Shown: one piece after another, positions 35,261 to 47,860 of the stretch
Layout: the number at the start of each line of letters is the position of its first letter
Position numbering within the stretch: the first letter of the stretch is position 1
NCBI GenBank assembly: GCA_014281115.1
Contig: JACONQ010000003.1
Span: forward strand, 806,001-870,000
Length of the DNA stretch: 64,000 nt
Source of the DNA: Laburnicola sp. R22_1
Lineage: Eukaryota > Ascomycota > Dothideomycetes > Pleosporales > Didymosphaeriaceae
Direction of reading: 5' to 3'
The notes under the pieces: model-generated
Database searches by the model: none
What the model saw: the letters and a program-made list of their open reading frames with translations, nothing else
Told to the model about the DNA's origin: nothing
Made by a program: the position numbers and the translations under genes

Positions 35261-38200
35261 CACCCTCTTCGCTTAGGCTTATCCTTAAGCTGGACCCCTT
35301 GTAGTCGTCCTTTATTCTAGAGTAATAGCCTCTATCCTTTATTCTAGCTTGTTAATTTGTAGTTTCTTTCTATTAAGATCCTCTGCCATATTAACAAGTC
35401 CTAGTTAATCTAGAAATTTGTTCTATTTATTAATAGGAAGGGCCTTTGTGAGCCTATTAGCTATTATTTCGTTCGACTAAGTGTAGATAACTCTAATCCT
35501 TTCTTACGCTACCTCTTACCTTAACTAATAGTTATAAATATCTATATGGCAGAGTTTAGTATTAAGCTGCGTAGTCTCCTTAGTGATAAGCTATATTATC
35601 TACCGGTTGTTGCACTTAATAGTAATCGTTTAATCCGCGAGCTTAACCTGGAGCTTATTAAGTAGGCGTAATATAAATAGTGCCTTCTTGGCTACCTATA
35701 AGAGGGCTAGTAGCTCGACTTTAGTGGTGGATATAGTAACAGTATCTTCCTTACTTACTTTCTATATAATTAGCCTACTAAAGAGTTTAATAATATATTC
35801 TTAAGAATTCTTTTAGTCTAGTGTATTGTTCGCAAATAAGGCATCGCTTGCTACCTTAAAACTGTCTTCTCTACCTAGTTGTAACGCCCTTGTGTGCGTT
35901 TCTTAGAGGTATAGTAGGACTTAATTAGCGGCCTCTTAATGTTGGCTACTAGGATTAGTAAGAAATCGTGCTAATTGGGAGGACGCGAAAGCAGTGTCTG
36001 GCTAGGTAGTAACTACGGCGAATAGGATCGATTTAATCTTGCGTTGGTATCTATTAATCTTAAATAGACTAGCGAAGCCTAATTGTAGAGTAAGCTTAAT
36101 GCTACTTATTAGGGTATTATGCCTAAGGCTTTGGTTATTAACTAGCCTGGCGATCTTATTAATATATAATGCTTGTAAGAGCCAGATCTTTCACTACGTG
36201 TGGTTCCTAAGAATCTCGACTCCTAGGAACTATTAGAGATCTTTTCCTCCTATAAGGGTGTACTTTTCTTATAGCTGCTTAATAACTAGCTTAGCCTGAG
36301 GTTTATTTTCCTATTTATAGGCAATAATAATATAATCTACGTAGAAGAAGATAATTACGCCTTGTTTAATTATATAGTAAGATTTATAGGGTATACTAAT
36401 AAGGCCTAAGTCTCGTAGTGTTAAAGTAAACTCTCTCTGCCAGAGTAGTAGTGAGATCTAAAGTCTGTATAGCGCCTTATTAAGCTTTAGAATTGTCCTA
36501 GGTTTGTTATAGCCTTGTGGCATTCTTATATATATATCTTAGTTAATCTTTGTATAAACAAAGGCATTTGTAATATTATATTAAAGAAGCTCTAGGTTAA
36601 ATTGTGCCGCAATCGCCATAAGCATACGAAATAATCGTCTAGCTAATATTGCCGCATATATATCTTATAACGTAATATTTCTCTATTAATTACTATAAAC
36701 GACGAGGCGTGCTTTGCACTTCTTAAGTTAGTAATATTTATTAAACTTATAGGTATATACCTATATATAGTTAAGAATCTATTCTCTAGTTAGCTTAATT
36801 GTTTTAGCTAGTATCTCGGTCTAGAATCTTATATCCTAGTGACTGTTTAGGTGCTGTTTCTTAGCTTCCTTAAACATATCGCATAGTAGATATTCTTTAA
36901 GCTTATTATGTTAGAAAGGTGGCATAGGCAACTGGCTCCTATATAGCTTTAGTCCTTTAGAGAGTAATCTTTTTAACTGTGTCTTATCTAATATTTTCCT
37001 ATTAAAGTTCCCTATATTTCCCGCTTTAGTGCTAGCTATAAATACTACGGCCTATGGGCATATTATTAATAATAAGAGTTAGTGGTCTTTTCCTTTATCT
37101 TTCTCTACTAGTAATTGTGCAAGGAGTGTTACTAGTAATAGTATAATTAGTAGAGTGGGATAAGTATAGTCTACTTTTCTACCTTATTAATATCTAGGCT
37201 AGTCTTTATTCTGCGGGTTATCTTAAATTGTCTTATCTTTATAGAACAACTCTATCTCTGGTTTAGCTAGTTTAGCTATAGATAGTAGTTTAACTAATCG
37301 GACCTATGCGGCGATTTCTTTAAGGGTATTGTACATAAGATTATCTATAAGATCCTTTGTCTTTCTGCTAAAGATGCTATCTTTGTTAAACATTATATCC
37401 TAGGTGCTAATTACTTTCCTAAGTAAGGGTATCTATATCTAAAAGATGTTAGAGGATTAGTATCCTACTAGATATTTAATCCACGCCTTTAGGTCGAGGT
37501 GTTATAGCCTACTCTTACTATAATGGGTATTATCTGTTATTGCAAAAGCTTTGCACCTATATGCCTTAAGATAGATTTAATTTGACTTTTGTAGTGCTAT
37601 AACCACTCTATTCTAAAAGGCTACTATTATAAAGAAGACTTTATATAGTATTCTCTAGTGATTTGCATAGTTTGACGTTTAATTATAGAGGTAGATAGCT
37701 AACTAGGTAATCTCTAGCCACATCTTCTATGGTAGATTAGTATTAAGTTGCATTGCCTAGGCTTTGTCTTTTATTACACCCCCTAAGTGTTTAGCTTTCC
37801 TATTTTGTGCTTGTGTGTTAGGTGCTAAAAGCTTAATTATAATTCCCTAGGCTGTGCACTAGCAATTAACTTCTAGTTTAACTATAAATATTTTATTGTC
37901 TGTTTTAATTACCTTAACTAAAAGGTTAAATTGATTCTTAATAAATGTTGTAAAAGTGGCTAAAGTTTAAATAATAAATTAAGCTGTGCGATTATTCTTA
38001 AAGTAGAAATCTCATATTAGTTCTAAGTATTAATTAGTAATTAGTATTTGGCTCTTCTCTTTTGTTAAGCTGCCATCCTTATAGCTGTGGAAGTCTATTG
38101 CGACTTATTCTCCTAGTCCTTTATTAATAGGTTGTGGTGTTTGACAGATTAATCTCTTAGATTTGGCTTGTCCGTAGACGTCGCACTATACTATAGTAAT

Positions 38201-40092
38201 GCCTTTAATCCGCACCCCCTTAGATTGCTGTACTAGGTGCTTAAGAGCACTAGGGCCTAGATACCCTAGTTACTTATACTATTACAGTGCGTCTGCCTTT
38301 TGCGGGGATTTTTTAGTGCGTGAGGTAATCCTATGAGTGTAGAAGGTTGCCTATTTTATTAGTTCTAGTTAGTATTCTAGAACCTATTAGTTGTAGAGCT
38401 CTTGTAGTTTAGTAATAACTATATTATTTACTCGCTTTAGGCTTATAGATTCTAATTTAGTATCCTACTATAGCCCTTAATGCTGTAGTATCCTAAAAGA
38501 CACTAGGTTATATAAAAGGTCTAGATAATAGGCCACATTATTAAGGCGTAGTATTCGCCATCTAGCCGGGCCCTTTAGTTTAAGGTGAACCGTGCTATAT
38601 CCTTTAATTTATATTTGTGTATTTCTAGCCCATATAAAGTCTCTAGACAATAGAGGGCGAAATAAGACGAATCGATTAAGGTTGTTCGCAATGTGGTAGG
38701 TGGTGCCTAAATTAAGGATCGAGGAGTATTATAGTGGGTAGCTCGTAGAATCGGATTAATATAATGCCGCATTGAAGCTGGCTTAGATAGTGGAAATTTT
38801 CTGTCTATCTAGTTAATTATTATTAATCTTAGGAGTAGGGGTATGTGAATTCTTAATTTGTGGGGTTTGAGATCTTAGTCTCTTTATCTTTTTTATCTTC
38901 TCTTATAGATTTAAATTATTTCTAATTTTATATTGTACTATGTCTATAAAGCCAAATTGTGGCCTAAACTACTCTGGTGTATATTCTAGATATGCGTAGA
39001 AGTAGTCTTTTAGACTATGCCTTTGTCTATAAGTAGGATATTTTCTCCCTTTAACTACTATTATATCCTCTATTAAGGACTGCTTAGATATAGTTCTTTG
39101 ATTAAAGGATTATTTTTATTATGGTCTTTCCTGTCTACGTTGGTTATTTGTGGAAGATAGCGCGTCTTTAGTAGTATGAGAGGCGTCCCTATTAGTGCCT
39201 AGAGTGAATACACTACTAGCAGTAAGAGATGGCTTACTAGTAGTAAAGGCGCCCCTATACTATTTGCCCTTAATTGGGTAGAGTATTGCTATATATTCTT
39301 AGAAGCGTTTTATTATCTTCTTTCTTATTATATCTGCGTCTTGGCGTCTAGTTTCTTAAAAGGACACGCTCTAGGTAGGGGCAGCCTTTATAATTGTAGT
39401 CAGAAAGTCCTTTATAGTATTATGAATTAATTGTACTTTGGCGATATTGTTTATCTTTGCTTTTGTAGCCGCCTAATTATACTTAGTTAACTAGGTATTC
39501 TAGTTTAAGGGTTGTCTTATTGGCTTAAGAGTCTATAGGTATTATGCTCTTGCTCTATCCTGCTTATCTTTCTTATTAACGTCTACTGTCTGCGTTAGAG
39601 ATTTAATCTATTGCCGAATCTGCTCTTTAGGCTTGTAGCAATTACGTTGTAGGTATTACAATACAGTTAATTAGATGTAGATAATTACTTTTTTAAGACT
39701 TATTTTCTCCTCTTAGTATTTCTTATCCTTAATCTTATAGTCCTTAAGCTATATCTTATAGAACTTAATGTCCTTTTTATATGTCTTAAGGCCTAAGTTT
39801 AATAGCTCTAATAGACGCGTTGGAGGGTTTTGTTAATTGTTGTTGTTTACGCAGATAATTGGCTAGTAACTTGCTATTTCTGGCGGCGACAGCGGTGTCG
39901 GCTTTTCACGTGGAAGTTTGGCTCTATCTAGATTAATAATGGACTATATATCTATTAGCTTACATCGCGCTTTTAGCTGCTACAGTTATAGTGTATAGTT
40001 AGTATAATTAGTTAACACGATTGTTAAGTCGCGGAGCATTAACAGCAACATTGTCTTTTCTTAGGGTTAATTAAGGTAGTAAGACTCTTAAT

Positions 40093-40254
40093 TGTTAGAT
40101 TTGAGCACTATTTAAGCTTATTAAGATGGGAGGTCTAATTAATAAGATAAATAAACAGTTGTATTGTGTGTTCGTGACTTGTTCGCTCGAGGTCTAATTT
40201 AGAGGGTGGAGCCGACTACGTGCCCTTGTTTGGCAACACGGCTCTAATCTAACA
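40093..40254 (-). repeat. LTR of second copia element (5' LTR in element orientation)
   Basis: 162 bp, TGTTAGATTTGAGCAC...AATCTAACA. Preceded by AGTAAGACTCTTAAT, also seen next to the matching LTR of the first copia element. Confidence 0.9.
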
Positions 40255-40455
40255 CTATAGTAGCTTCTAGAAATAAGCCTTAAACTTCTCTTTATTATTC
40301 TTAATTTTCTCTTTACACTTTTTATTATTATTCCCCTTAATATACGCCTTATTACTATTAAGTATACTATTCTTACTATAGTAAATAAGGTTAGTAGAAG
40401 GACTAGACTTATAGTAACTAATAATTATTAGCAAAGATATATAATAAATAAGTAT

Positions 40456-40511
40456 GTGTGTATTATTAAATTATCTACCTAGGGGTAGAAAGACAAAGGC
40501 TTTTATCTTAA
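40456..40511 (+). repeat. Short interspersed repeat family S, copy 2, truncated, 15-bp target duplication
   Basis: 56 bp flanked by perfect ATAATAAATAAGTAT copies (40441-40455 and 40512-40526). It keeps the GTG...TTATCTACCTAGGGGTAG end and stops inside GGCTTTTATCTTA. The empty site is in B1 near 29557-29571. Retention of one end with loss of the other resembles target-primed retrotransposition with truncation. Confidence 0.8.
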
Positions 40512-40725
40512 ATAATAAATAAGTATAATAAACTTATAACTATTCCTTATTAGTAACTATTACTAGCTTCTTAGTAGTTAGACCTATATTGCCTACGCTA
40601 TTATAGAAGTCCTTCTACTCTTTCTTATTAGTCTTACTCTTAAAGCTATTAGTCTTAAGTTTTCTTAGGCCTATTTTATATATATTATGTAAAAGCTTCT
40701 TATATATACTACTATAATTAAAGAT

Positions 40726-40837
40726 AACCTTTTTACGCTCTTTTTAATTACTAAGCAGAGGGGTCTGCCTTTTTTATCATGTTATTTAAGATAAAAGCCT
40801 TTGTCGTCCTACCCCTAGGTAGATTAATTAACGCCAC
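40726..40837 (-). repeat. Short interspersed repeat family S, copy 3, 12-bp target duplication
   Basis: 112 bp flanked by perfect ATAATTAAAGAT copies (40714-40725 and 40838-40849). The uninterrupted target lies in B1 near 29756-29770. Sequence runs AACCTTTTTACGC...ATTAACGCCAC, the reverse complement of the copy at 57491. Confidence 0.85.
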
Positions 40838-41141
40838 ATAATTAAAGATTTGTTTACCTGCACGACTCTAGTGTAGAAGGGCCTTTTTCTTACTAGTGAT
40901 AATTTTACGCTTAGCTAGGACTGCTTAGTAGGCCCTTAGATTAAATTTATTCTTAATTTTATCTTACTTTTTATATATAGCTATTAGTTTCGCCTCTAAC
41001 TAGTTACTTACTTCTTATTAATTAACTAATATATAATAATAGAATATAATAATATACTACTTTTTTAATTCTTAAAGTAGGACTATATAAGCTTTTCTTT
41101 TTTCTATATAAGCTATTAATACTTTTGTGCTTTAGAGAGTA

Positions 41142-41843
41142 CCGTATCCGTGCGCGTAACGCCCGGATTCGCGTAACGCCCCGCTTTTTACTAGAAAAAT
41201 TAAGAAAAACAAGGAAGTTTAAAGCAGTATAACTCTTTAACTACCTTTCCTTTTTAAAATCTTCCTTTATTAAAGTTATTAAGAAAGACTATCTCTATAA
41301 CTTTAGAATTTTAGTTTCCTAATAATAATTAGTTTTAAGAAAAAAGTATAAAAGTCCTAAAATTTAAGTCCCTAAAATTTAAAAATAATACTTTTTTAGG
41401 AGTGACGTATACTATTTAGAACATATTTTATATTAGGTTATTTTTAATAAATCTCTTAACTAAAAAGTTAGGTTATCCTTTTATTTTTTAAGAAAAATAA
41501 ATTAGGAAAGATAATCTATCTTCTTAAGTAACTCTTTATAAGAAAAAGTTCTAATATAAAATATATTTTAAATAGTTTACTTTGCTCCTAAAAAAGTATT
41601 ATTTTTAAATTTTAGGGACTTAGACTTTAGGACTTTTATACTTTTTCTTAAAACTAATTATTATTAGAAAACTAAAATTCTAAGGTTATAGATATGGTCT
41701 TTCTTAATAACTTTAATAAAGGAAGATTTTAAAAGGAAAGGTAGTTAAAGAGTTATACTGCTTTAAACTTCCTTGTTTTTCTTAATTTTCCTAGTAAAAA
41801 GCGGAGCGTTACGTGAATCCGGGCGTTACGCGCACGGACACGG
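41142..41843. mobile_element. 702-bp palindromic foldback element with TA duplication
   Basis: The two halves are inverted copies along almost the whole length (CCGTATCCGTGCGCGTAACG at one end and its complement at the other, meeting near 41490 with little or no loop). TA lies on each side (41140-41141 and 41844-41845), and B1 has the empty TA site at about 30065-30066. It has no coding frame. A TA duplication points to mobilisation by a Tc1/mariner-type transposase, but its TIR does not match any other element here. The outer arms are GC-richer than the interior. Confidence 0.88.
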
Positions 41844-42388
41844 TAGTTAGTAGTTTTTATTATTGCGAAGCTTCTTCTTAAGCTAATATTATATAGCTTA
41901 ATTAGCTAATTTAGTAAAGTTTAGTGCCTTTTTTTTACTATAGATAGAGTGTATTATAAGATCTCTATATAATAGTATAGATGCTATTACTAAGTGCACC
42001 TTTAAAGAGCACTTTATAGTTAGTAAAATAATCTTTCTAAGAGCTACTTTATTTATAATATAAAAGAATAGTGCTAACCTCTTTATCTCTAAATATAAAG
42101 CCCTATTTATATTAGTATATAGTATAATAAAAGCCTGTAATTACTAGGTACTTTAGTAAGATCCTTTTACTTATTACGCTAAAAATTTGCTAGAATCTAT
42201 AGGCCGCTACTTAGAAGGCCCTTTAGAATATTAGGAGACTTTTTCTTAATAGATACTATAGTACAAGGTGTAATAATAGTATATAATAACTATAGTTAAT
42301 ATTATAAGGATAATAAAAATATTATTATTATTATAAAAAGTAGCTATAGGGACCTATGCGTATAAGTAAGGCGCTAATAATACTAGCG

Positions 42389-43550
42389 TATTTTCTGTAC
42401 TTACCTTGCCGCCTACTTAGCTACTCTACCTTACTACCTGTTTAGCTACTTTTTTAATACTTTATAGTCTTAACTACTATATAACCTTAATATCTAAGAT
42501 AATAGTATATACTAAACTATTTAGATATTCTAAACTAGTTACTAGTAAAACTTAAATAAAAAAAGAAGTTACTAGCTACTAAGGCTACGTAAAGGGCGCT
42601 TTATATAACACTCTTTTTAGTATTATTACCTTTTTACGCTTTTTTTAATTACTAAGCACAGGGCTCTGCTTTTTTTGTTATGTTATTTAAGATAAAAGCC
42701 TTTGTCGTGCTACTCCTAGGTAGTTAATATAATGCCATACACATAAAATACTACCTATTACGCTAAAGAGAAAGCACTACTAGAAGCTAGGTAGTATATT
42801 ATTATTATAGCTATTTATTATATATATACTCTAATAATATTTAGCTATTACGCTTAGGAAAATTAAAAAGTACTAAAAGAGTATTAAGCCTCTTATTAGA
42901 AAAATGCTATTCTGCCACTTTGTTAAAGAAATAGCGCAAGATAATAATAAGAAAGATCTGCGCTTTTAGACTATTGCGCTAGCTACTTTTTAGAAGATAT
43001 TAGAGACTTTTCTAATTAGAATATTTAAAGGTATTTCTTTATAACACTCTACTTCTACTATAAAATTAATACTAATACCTCTAAATACTAATATTAATAC
43101 TATTTATATAAAATAGACTATTATATAGGCTAAGAATATATAGCTAGCAAATAGGTACTATAAGAAGTATATAGATACTAGGTAAATAGTAAAGCGCTTA
43201 GCTAGGTTTAGAATAGCTAAATGCTTAGCTAAGTTTAATATATATATTTAACACTAAAGCTGTACTTTTACTATAATAAGTAAACGTAATAATTATTACT
43301 ATAATAATAAGGATATTTTTATAGTAATTTACTATAAAAATTATATATAGCTAATAAAAAATATAATTAGTTAGACCTAATATAATCTAGTCTATATAAC
43401 TCTAACCTAACCTATAGTCTATACAACCCTAACCTAACCTATACCTCTTACTAGCGTATAATCTATAGGTAGAGATTAGGTTAGAGTTAGAGTCTTATGT
43501 AAGAGAACCTAACCCTAACCTAACATATACCTATTTGCCAGTCTATTAAT
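42389..43550. repeat. Repeat unit C, copy C2
   Basis: Direct continuation of B2; matches the reverse complement of 33340-34377. It carries a family S element at about 42616-42742 and CCTAACC-rich inverted strings at 43390-43530. The B-C order is the same in both copies, so B and C probably form one larger repeat that was duplicated in tandem. Confidence 0.6.
42616..42742 (-). repeat. Short interspersed repeat family S, copy 4
   Basis: Contains ACCTTTTTACGC, TTACTAAGCACAGGGCTCTG and CTCCTAGGTAGTTAAT. It is longer than the other copies at the CTTTTTAGTATTATT side. Compared with C1, the flanks read ATAACACT and ATAAAATACT, a degraded target duplication of about 10-12 bp. Confidence 0.65.
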
Positions 43551-43915
43551 AATAGTAGAAGGGATAACTGCTATTATTACAATATTTTTATTAGAAACTC
43601 CTTAGTCTTTAAAAAAACCATCGCGTTAATTAAATCTATCTAGGAATAAGATAATAAAGACTTTGATTTTAAATAATATAATAAAAAAGTAGTGCTTTTT
43701 AATTAGTAATTAATACTTATATGTTATTAATTAACTATCTAGGGGTACAATAACAAAGGCTTTTATTGTAAATAATATAATTAAAAAAGTAAAGCCTTCT
43801 ACTTAGTAATTAAAAGAGCGTAAAAAAGATAATTATAAAAAAAGATTTTATTTATATTATTCTAACTATTTACTAGTAATATTTACTAATAGTAAGTATT
43901 ACTATACCTATATAT

Positions 43916-44028
43916 ACTAATCCCTTTTTATTAATACCTTAAAATGCTTTTCTATGTATATAATAGTAGGAGGAATATCTGCTATTATTATTATATTTTT
44001 ATTAGAAACTCCTTAGTCGCAAAAAAAC
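43916..44028 (-). repeat. Short interspersed repeat family D, copy 3
   Basis: Reverse complement of the 29056 copy: TACTAATCCC..., AATGCTTTTCTATGTATATA, TAGTAGGAGGAATATCTG and TTAGAAACTCCTTAGTCGC followed by an A-run. Target duplication not resolved. Confidence 0.65.
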
Positions 44029-44049
44029 CATACTTATATATAGCTATTT

Positions 44050-44155
44050 ACCTTTTTACGCTCTTTTTAGTTACTAAGCAGAGGGCTCTGCTTTTTTATT
44101 ATGTTATTTAAGATAAAAACCTTTATTATTCTATCTCTAGGTAGATATTTTAATA
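44050..44155 (-). repeat. Short interspersed repeat family S, copy 7, 14-bp target duplication
   Basis: 106 bp flanked by perfect ATATATAGCTATTT copies (44036-44049 and 44156-44169). Begins ACCTTTTTACGCTC and ends CTCTAGGTAGATATTTTAATA. Confidence 0.85.
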
Positions 44156-44462
44156 ATATATAGCTATTTAAAAAAGGTAATAATAAATAAAATATTAAAG
44201 TTTTTTAAAAAATAGTAGTAGTGCTATAACTTACCTAAAAATACACTTATTAAATTAATTTTATATAATTACTAATATATAGTACTAGAAACTAAAAAAT
44301 ATAATATAGTATTAAACTAACTATTAAGAGGTAAAATAATAAAGGCTTTTATTTTAAATAATATAATAAAAAAGCAAAGCCCTCTACTTAAAAAAAAACT
44401 AAAAAGAATATAATTTTTATTAAATATATTAAAAAAGTAATAATTTTTACTTAAAGTATATA

Positions 44463-46318
44463 ACGTACTGTATGGGGATTTACACTATATAGGAATTTGC
44501 ACTGTCTAAGTTAGACCTACCTACTTTATAACCCTATAACTTTTGCTATAGGCTATATAAAAAGCTCTAAGGCGACTTAAAACGAATCTAAGATATAAGA
44601 TGCAATCTAAGCAATTAAAAAAAGAGACTTCTCTGGACTATACGCTGCTGCTGCGCACTTTAAAGTTTCGCGTTATACTTTAAGCTAGAGGATGGCTAGA
44701 GAACAATTACACTTACAGGCTGCTGTACACTAATAAATCCTCTTAATTGCAGAAGAGAAATTATTAATTAGATAGATTATATGTTATACTGTAGCTAGAA
44801 CGCCTCTCTTACTATTATTATTGCTAGAGATGGCTAAATTGCTGCGCGCGCGTCGCGTCTAACGCAACTCTAGATCTAAAGCTATTGCTAAAATAACTAC
44901 GCCTATTAGCCACAAATAGATATATTGCTTTCTAAATCGCTATCCTATAATATAAGGTATCTATGCCCGCTAGCTAGACAACACGCGGTTTAATAGAGCC
45001 ACGTTTAAGGTAGTAAAAGGCTAGTTTAATACTGTTACTACGCTATTTAATAAGTATTTATACAAACTTTAAGACGTGTAGAATATAGATAAGTTAGGTT
45101 TTAGGATTAGACAGAGCCAGATAACGCGCATACTTGTTCCTATTAACTATAACTAAAAGAACAAGATTATAGAAGAGAAGTAGGAGTAGGTAACTAATAT
45201 TAAATGCATTAACGCTGCTAGTTAAGCTCTTCTACTGCTCCTTATCTTTAAGGGCCAGAACCTTAATATAAGCTAGATTTCACCTAAAGCATCTATTAAC
45301 TAGCACTAGGGAGTTAGTAAGAATAGCTAGATATTAAATGCGCTTAGTCTGTATTGGCTAGTTAAGATATTTAAGCTATTAACACGGAGGGAAGAGGTTA
45401 CCTATTAATAACTTTTAATTGCAGATAGCTATAGGAGCCATATTTAAGTCAATTTTATTGCGCACTATATAGAGAATAATATTAATCTTTTTATTATGCT
45501 GTCGCACTACTCGCATATTCTTTAACCGCTTAATATTAGGATGTTTTCTGCATTTAGGCGTGCGCACGTATTTAAGACTAATTAGGTCTTTTAACTTAGC
45601 TAGTAGCGTATCTTATATTAAGAATAGGTGCAGATGTTTAAAAGGGCTTATAAGAAGACTGTTATGGTTAATAATATTCTAGACAGATAGAGAGGAGCTG
45701 GCCTAATCCCTTTAGATCTAGGGAAGTTCCTAAAGTAGCTACCCTTATTAGACCTATAACAAGCCTCGAAGCCACGCACACTAACAGAATAAGGCGACCT
45801 AGACTTTGCCCTACTAAAAAGCTTGCCTCTAGATAGTACTAAGCTTCGCGAATTAAACGTGCAACTTAATGCTGTGTTTGTAGAAGTACTAGGGCTTCTA
45901 TTAGAGGCAAAGCGCTACGTTAACTAAGTGACCTATATAGCAGAAACACAGAATGCTAAGCTAGTTCTACTTTGTTAGCAGCTAGAAGAGAAGAATTAGA
46001 TACTCTAGTTATAAAAGAAAAGGACTAAAGGAAAGAGAGTTTAATTAGAGGATAAATACGTGTATAGTACGCTAAAGGTGTTAGGGGTAGCTTAAGATGC
46101 TAAGGCGACACTAGTTGCAAAACGACTATGCGGCTGCCTATAAAAGTAGCTAGTAGAGGAAGCTAATAATAGTGATGAAACTGATGAGTTTAAAAATCGA
46201 TCTAAAGTATTAGAGAAAGAATTAGATAATGTGGTAGCGAATAGGACGCGGTTAAAAAAGGCGAGACTTGCTTAGATAGTGCAAATCCCTATATAGTGCA
46301 AATCCCCATACGGTATAT
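44463..46318 (+). mobile_element. pogo/Fot1-like transposon, complete but heavily mutated
   Basis: TIRs of about 50 bp with TA on both sides (44461-44462 and 46319-46320). Each TIR carries the motif GGGATTTGCACT (or a mutated form) twice, the same doubled layout as the 15546-17416 element, and the first bases (ACGTAC) are identical. Length is 1,856 bp against 1,871 bp. The interior on the plus strand is a transposase relic dense with stops. It serves as reference for the split copy at 30608-31690 plus 34380-35098. Confidence 0.85.
44550..46260 (+). pseudogene. pogo/Fot1-type transposase relic
   Basis: Fragments such as NIDKLGFRI (about 45080), SQITRILVPINYN-like text and, further on, coiled C-terminal sequence (about 45900-46250) follow the order of the better-preserved transposases in this window. 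Stops are so frequent that no frame exceeds a few dozen residues. The intact catalytic state cannot be judged. Confidence 0.6.
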
Positions 46319-47823
46319 TAGTATATATAAAGACACTTTATAAGTATTATATATAGTATTAATTAATCTATTTAGTGGTAGGACGACAAAGACTTTTATC
46401 TTAAATAAAATAATAAAATAAGTAGAGTCTCCTGCTTAGTAATTAAAAAGAGTGTAATAAGTATTATTAGTTATAAAAATTAAAATAGTTATTATTAGTA
46501 AATATATAATTACTAATTTTATTTATAAATTAATTATGAAATAGATATTTAGTACTACTTTATCTAGTTTTATTATAGGTTTAATATTAAAACTAACCTA
46601 TATAGCTTAAAAAGTAAAATTAAATATATGTTAAGCACTTTGCGGTAATAAGACCGCATTTAAATCTAATATTATATAGATTATAAGATAATAGTATAAT
46701 TAAGGTTTAATAGCTAAAGTAAATAAAAAAGAACGTAATTAGAGTTAATTATAGTAGGGAGCCGAAATTTAACGAGGGAAATAAATAGTTATATAGTAGA
46801 TACCTCTTTATTGTATAGACTATAGGACATATTAGCGCGTCTAATAACGCCGCTAGTATCTATAAGGAATAGTGGTGGTTTTAGTAATACGAGGCACTAA
46901 AATAGCTAACGCGTGCTGTTCTTTCTTTATTATAATAATACTTCTCTTTTATCTCTAATGTGCTAAGTAGATTTCCTCCTAGGCAGAAGTATAAACTGCC
47001 TCTACTTATTAGTTTTTAAGTGGCCCACTGCATTTAATTACTATATTTTTTATTACGTTACTAGCGCCTATATAATATTATATAATATTATATTATATAT
47101 ACACTAAGCCCTAGAATCTAAAGGGTATTAAAGTTTTACTAGCGTTTTTTCCCTAGCTTTTAAAATAACAACTTATAATAATAACATTCTAACTTACTTA
47201 TCTACCTACTACCTTACTAGATAATTAACTTTTATCTTTTAACCTTTGCTATATTACTAGATAATTTACAACCTACTATATATATGCTCTACTACTACTA
47301 CTACTATAATATATAATAAATTACGCGCGCGCTTCCTACTTCTAACACTAAATAGTATTTTACTATTCTTTACTAATAATCTATTAATCTTTAAATACCT
47401 AGTATTACTCTACTTATCTTCTATAGAAATTCTATAGAATAAGCGCGTACCTATATATGTCTAATATCTTTTATAGCTATTTTATATAAATTCTACTCTT
47501 ATAATTACGCTATAGCTTCTTTAGATTATATAGGCTTATTTAGTTATTTTAGAGCCTTTTATAACCTTTACTTATTCTCTTTTATTATTTTTAAAAATAT
47601 ATTTAGTAACCCTTATTAATATAGCTAAGTATAAGGTAGCTAAACTAGTAAGGAGTAAGCTATAAGTTAAATTCTATATATATAGTCCTTATATACTTAT
47701 TAAGGTAGTAGGACTCTAACAAACTAGCTAAGGTAATTTATTTGCTACACTACTTATATTCTACTACTATATAGTTAGTAATATTAGATATTTAATCTTT
47801 ATAATACTAATTCTAGCTAGCTC

Positions 47824-47860
<37 letters not shown>

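Larger units (their letters stand above)
35099..40254 (-). mobile_element. Second Ty1/copia LTR retrotransposon, minus strand, inactive
   Basis: Two 162-bp direct repeats (35099-35260 and 40093-40254), starting TATTAGATT or TGTTAGATT and both ending AATCTAACA, bound 5,156 bp. CACCCTCTTCGCTT directly inside the left repeat is the complement of a polypurine tract, so the element reads right to left. The minus strand at about 36340-36375 encodes VIIFFYVDYII, the copia RT box with its second Asp changed to Tyr. Outer flanks do not match each other, explained by the inversion described in the findings. LTR length and interior show a different family from 8964-15010, although the terminal nonamers are the same. 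Confidence 0.88.
40255..42388. repeat. Right part of repeat unit B, copy B2, with several insertions
   Basis: Homologous to B1 from about 29360 to 30605. It contains two family S elements (40456-40511 and 40726-40837) and a 702-bp palindromic element (41142-41843), none of which is in B1, so B1 serves as the empty-site reference for all three. No coding frame is open. Confidence 0.75.
43545..44462. repeat. Cluster of short interspersed repeats (families S and D)
   Basis: This stretch is largely built of short elements: a partial D (43545-43620), partial S copies (43637-43715 and 43727-43825), D (43916-44028), S (44050-44155) and a degraded S (about 44328-44400). The DNA between them is AT-rich with no gene. 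Such clustering suggests repeated targeting of T-rich/A-rich sites. Confidence 0.6.

Noticed and set aside
40255..40259. Ordinary 5-bp target duplication for the second copia element from its present flanks
   Set aside because: The present flanks (CTAAT and CTATA) do not match; the true partner of CTAAT is at 31686-31690 because of the inversion.
43390..43530. Possible interstitial telomere array (CCTAACC strings)
   Set aside because: Units are irregular, few, and arranged as an inverted repeat, not as a tandem TTAGGG array.
47825..47860. (ATT)12 as part of a CRISPR-like or satellite array
   Set aside because: It is a simple trinucleotide microsatellite with no spacers or higher-order unit.
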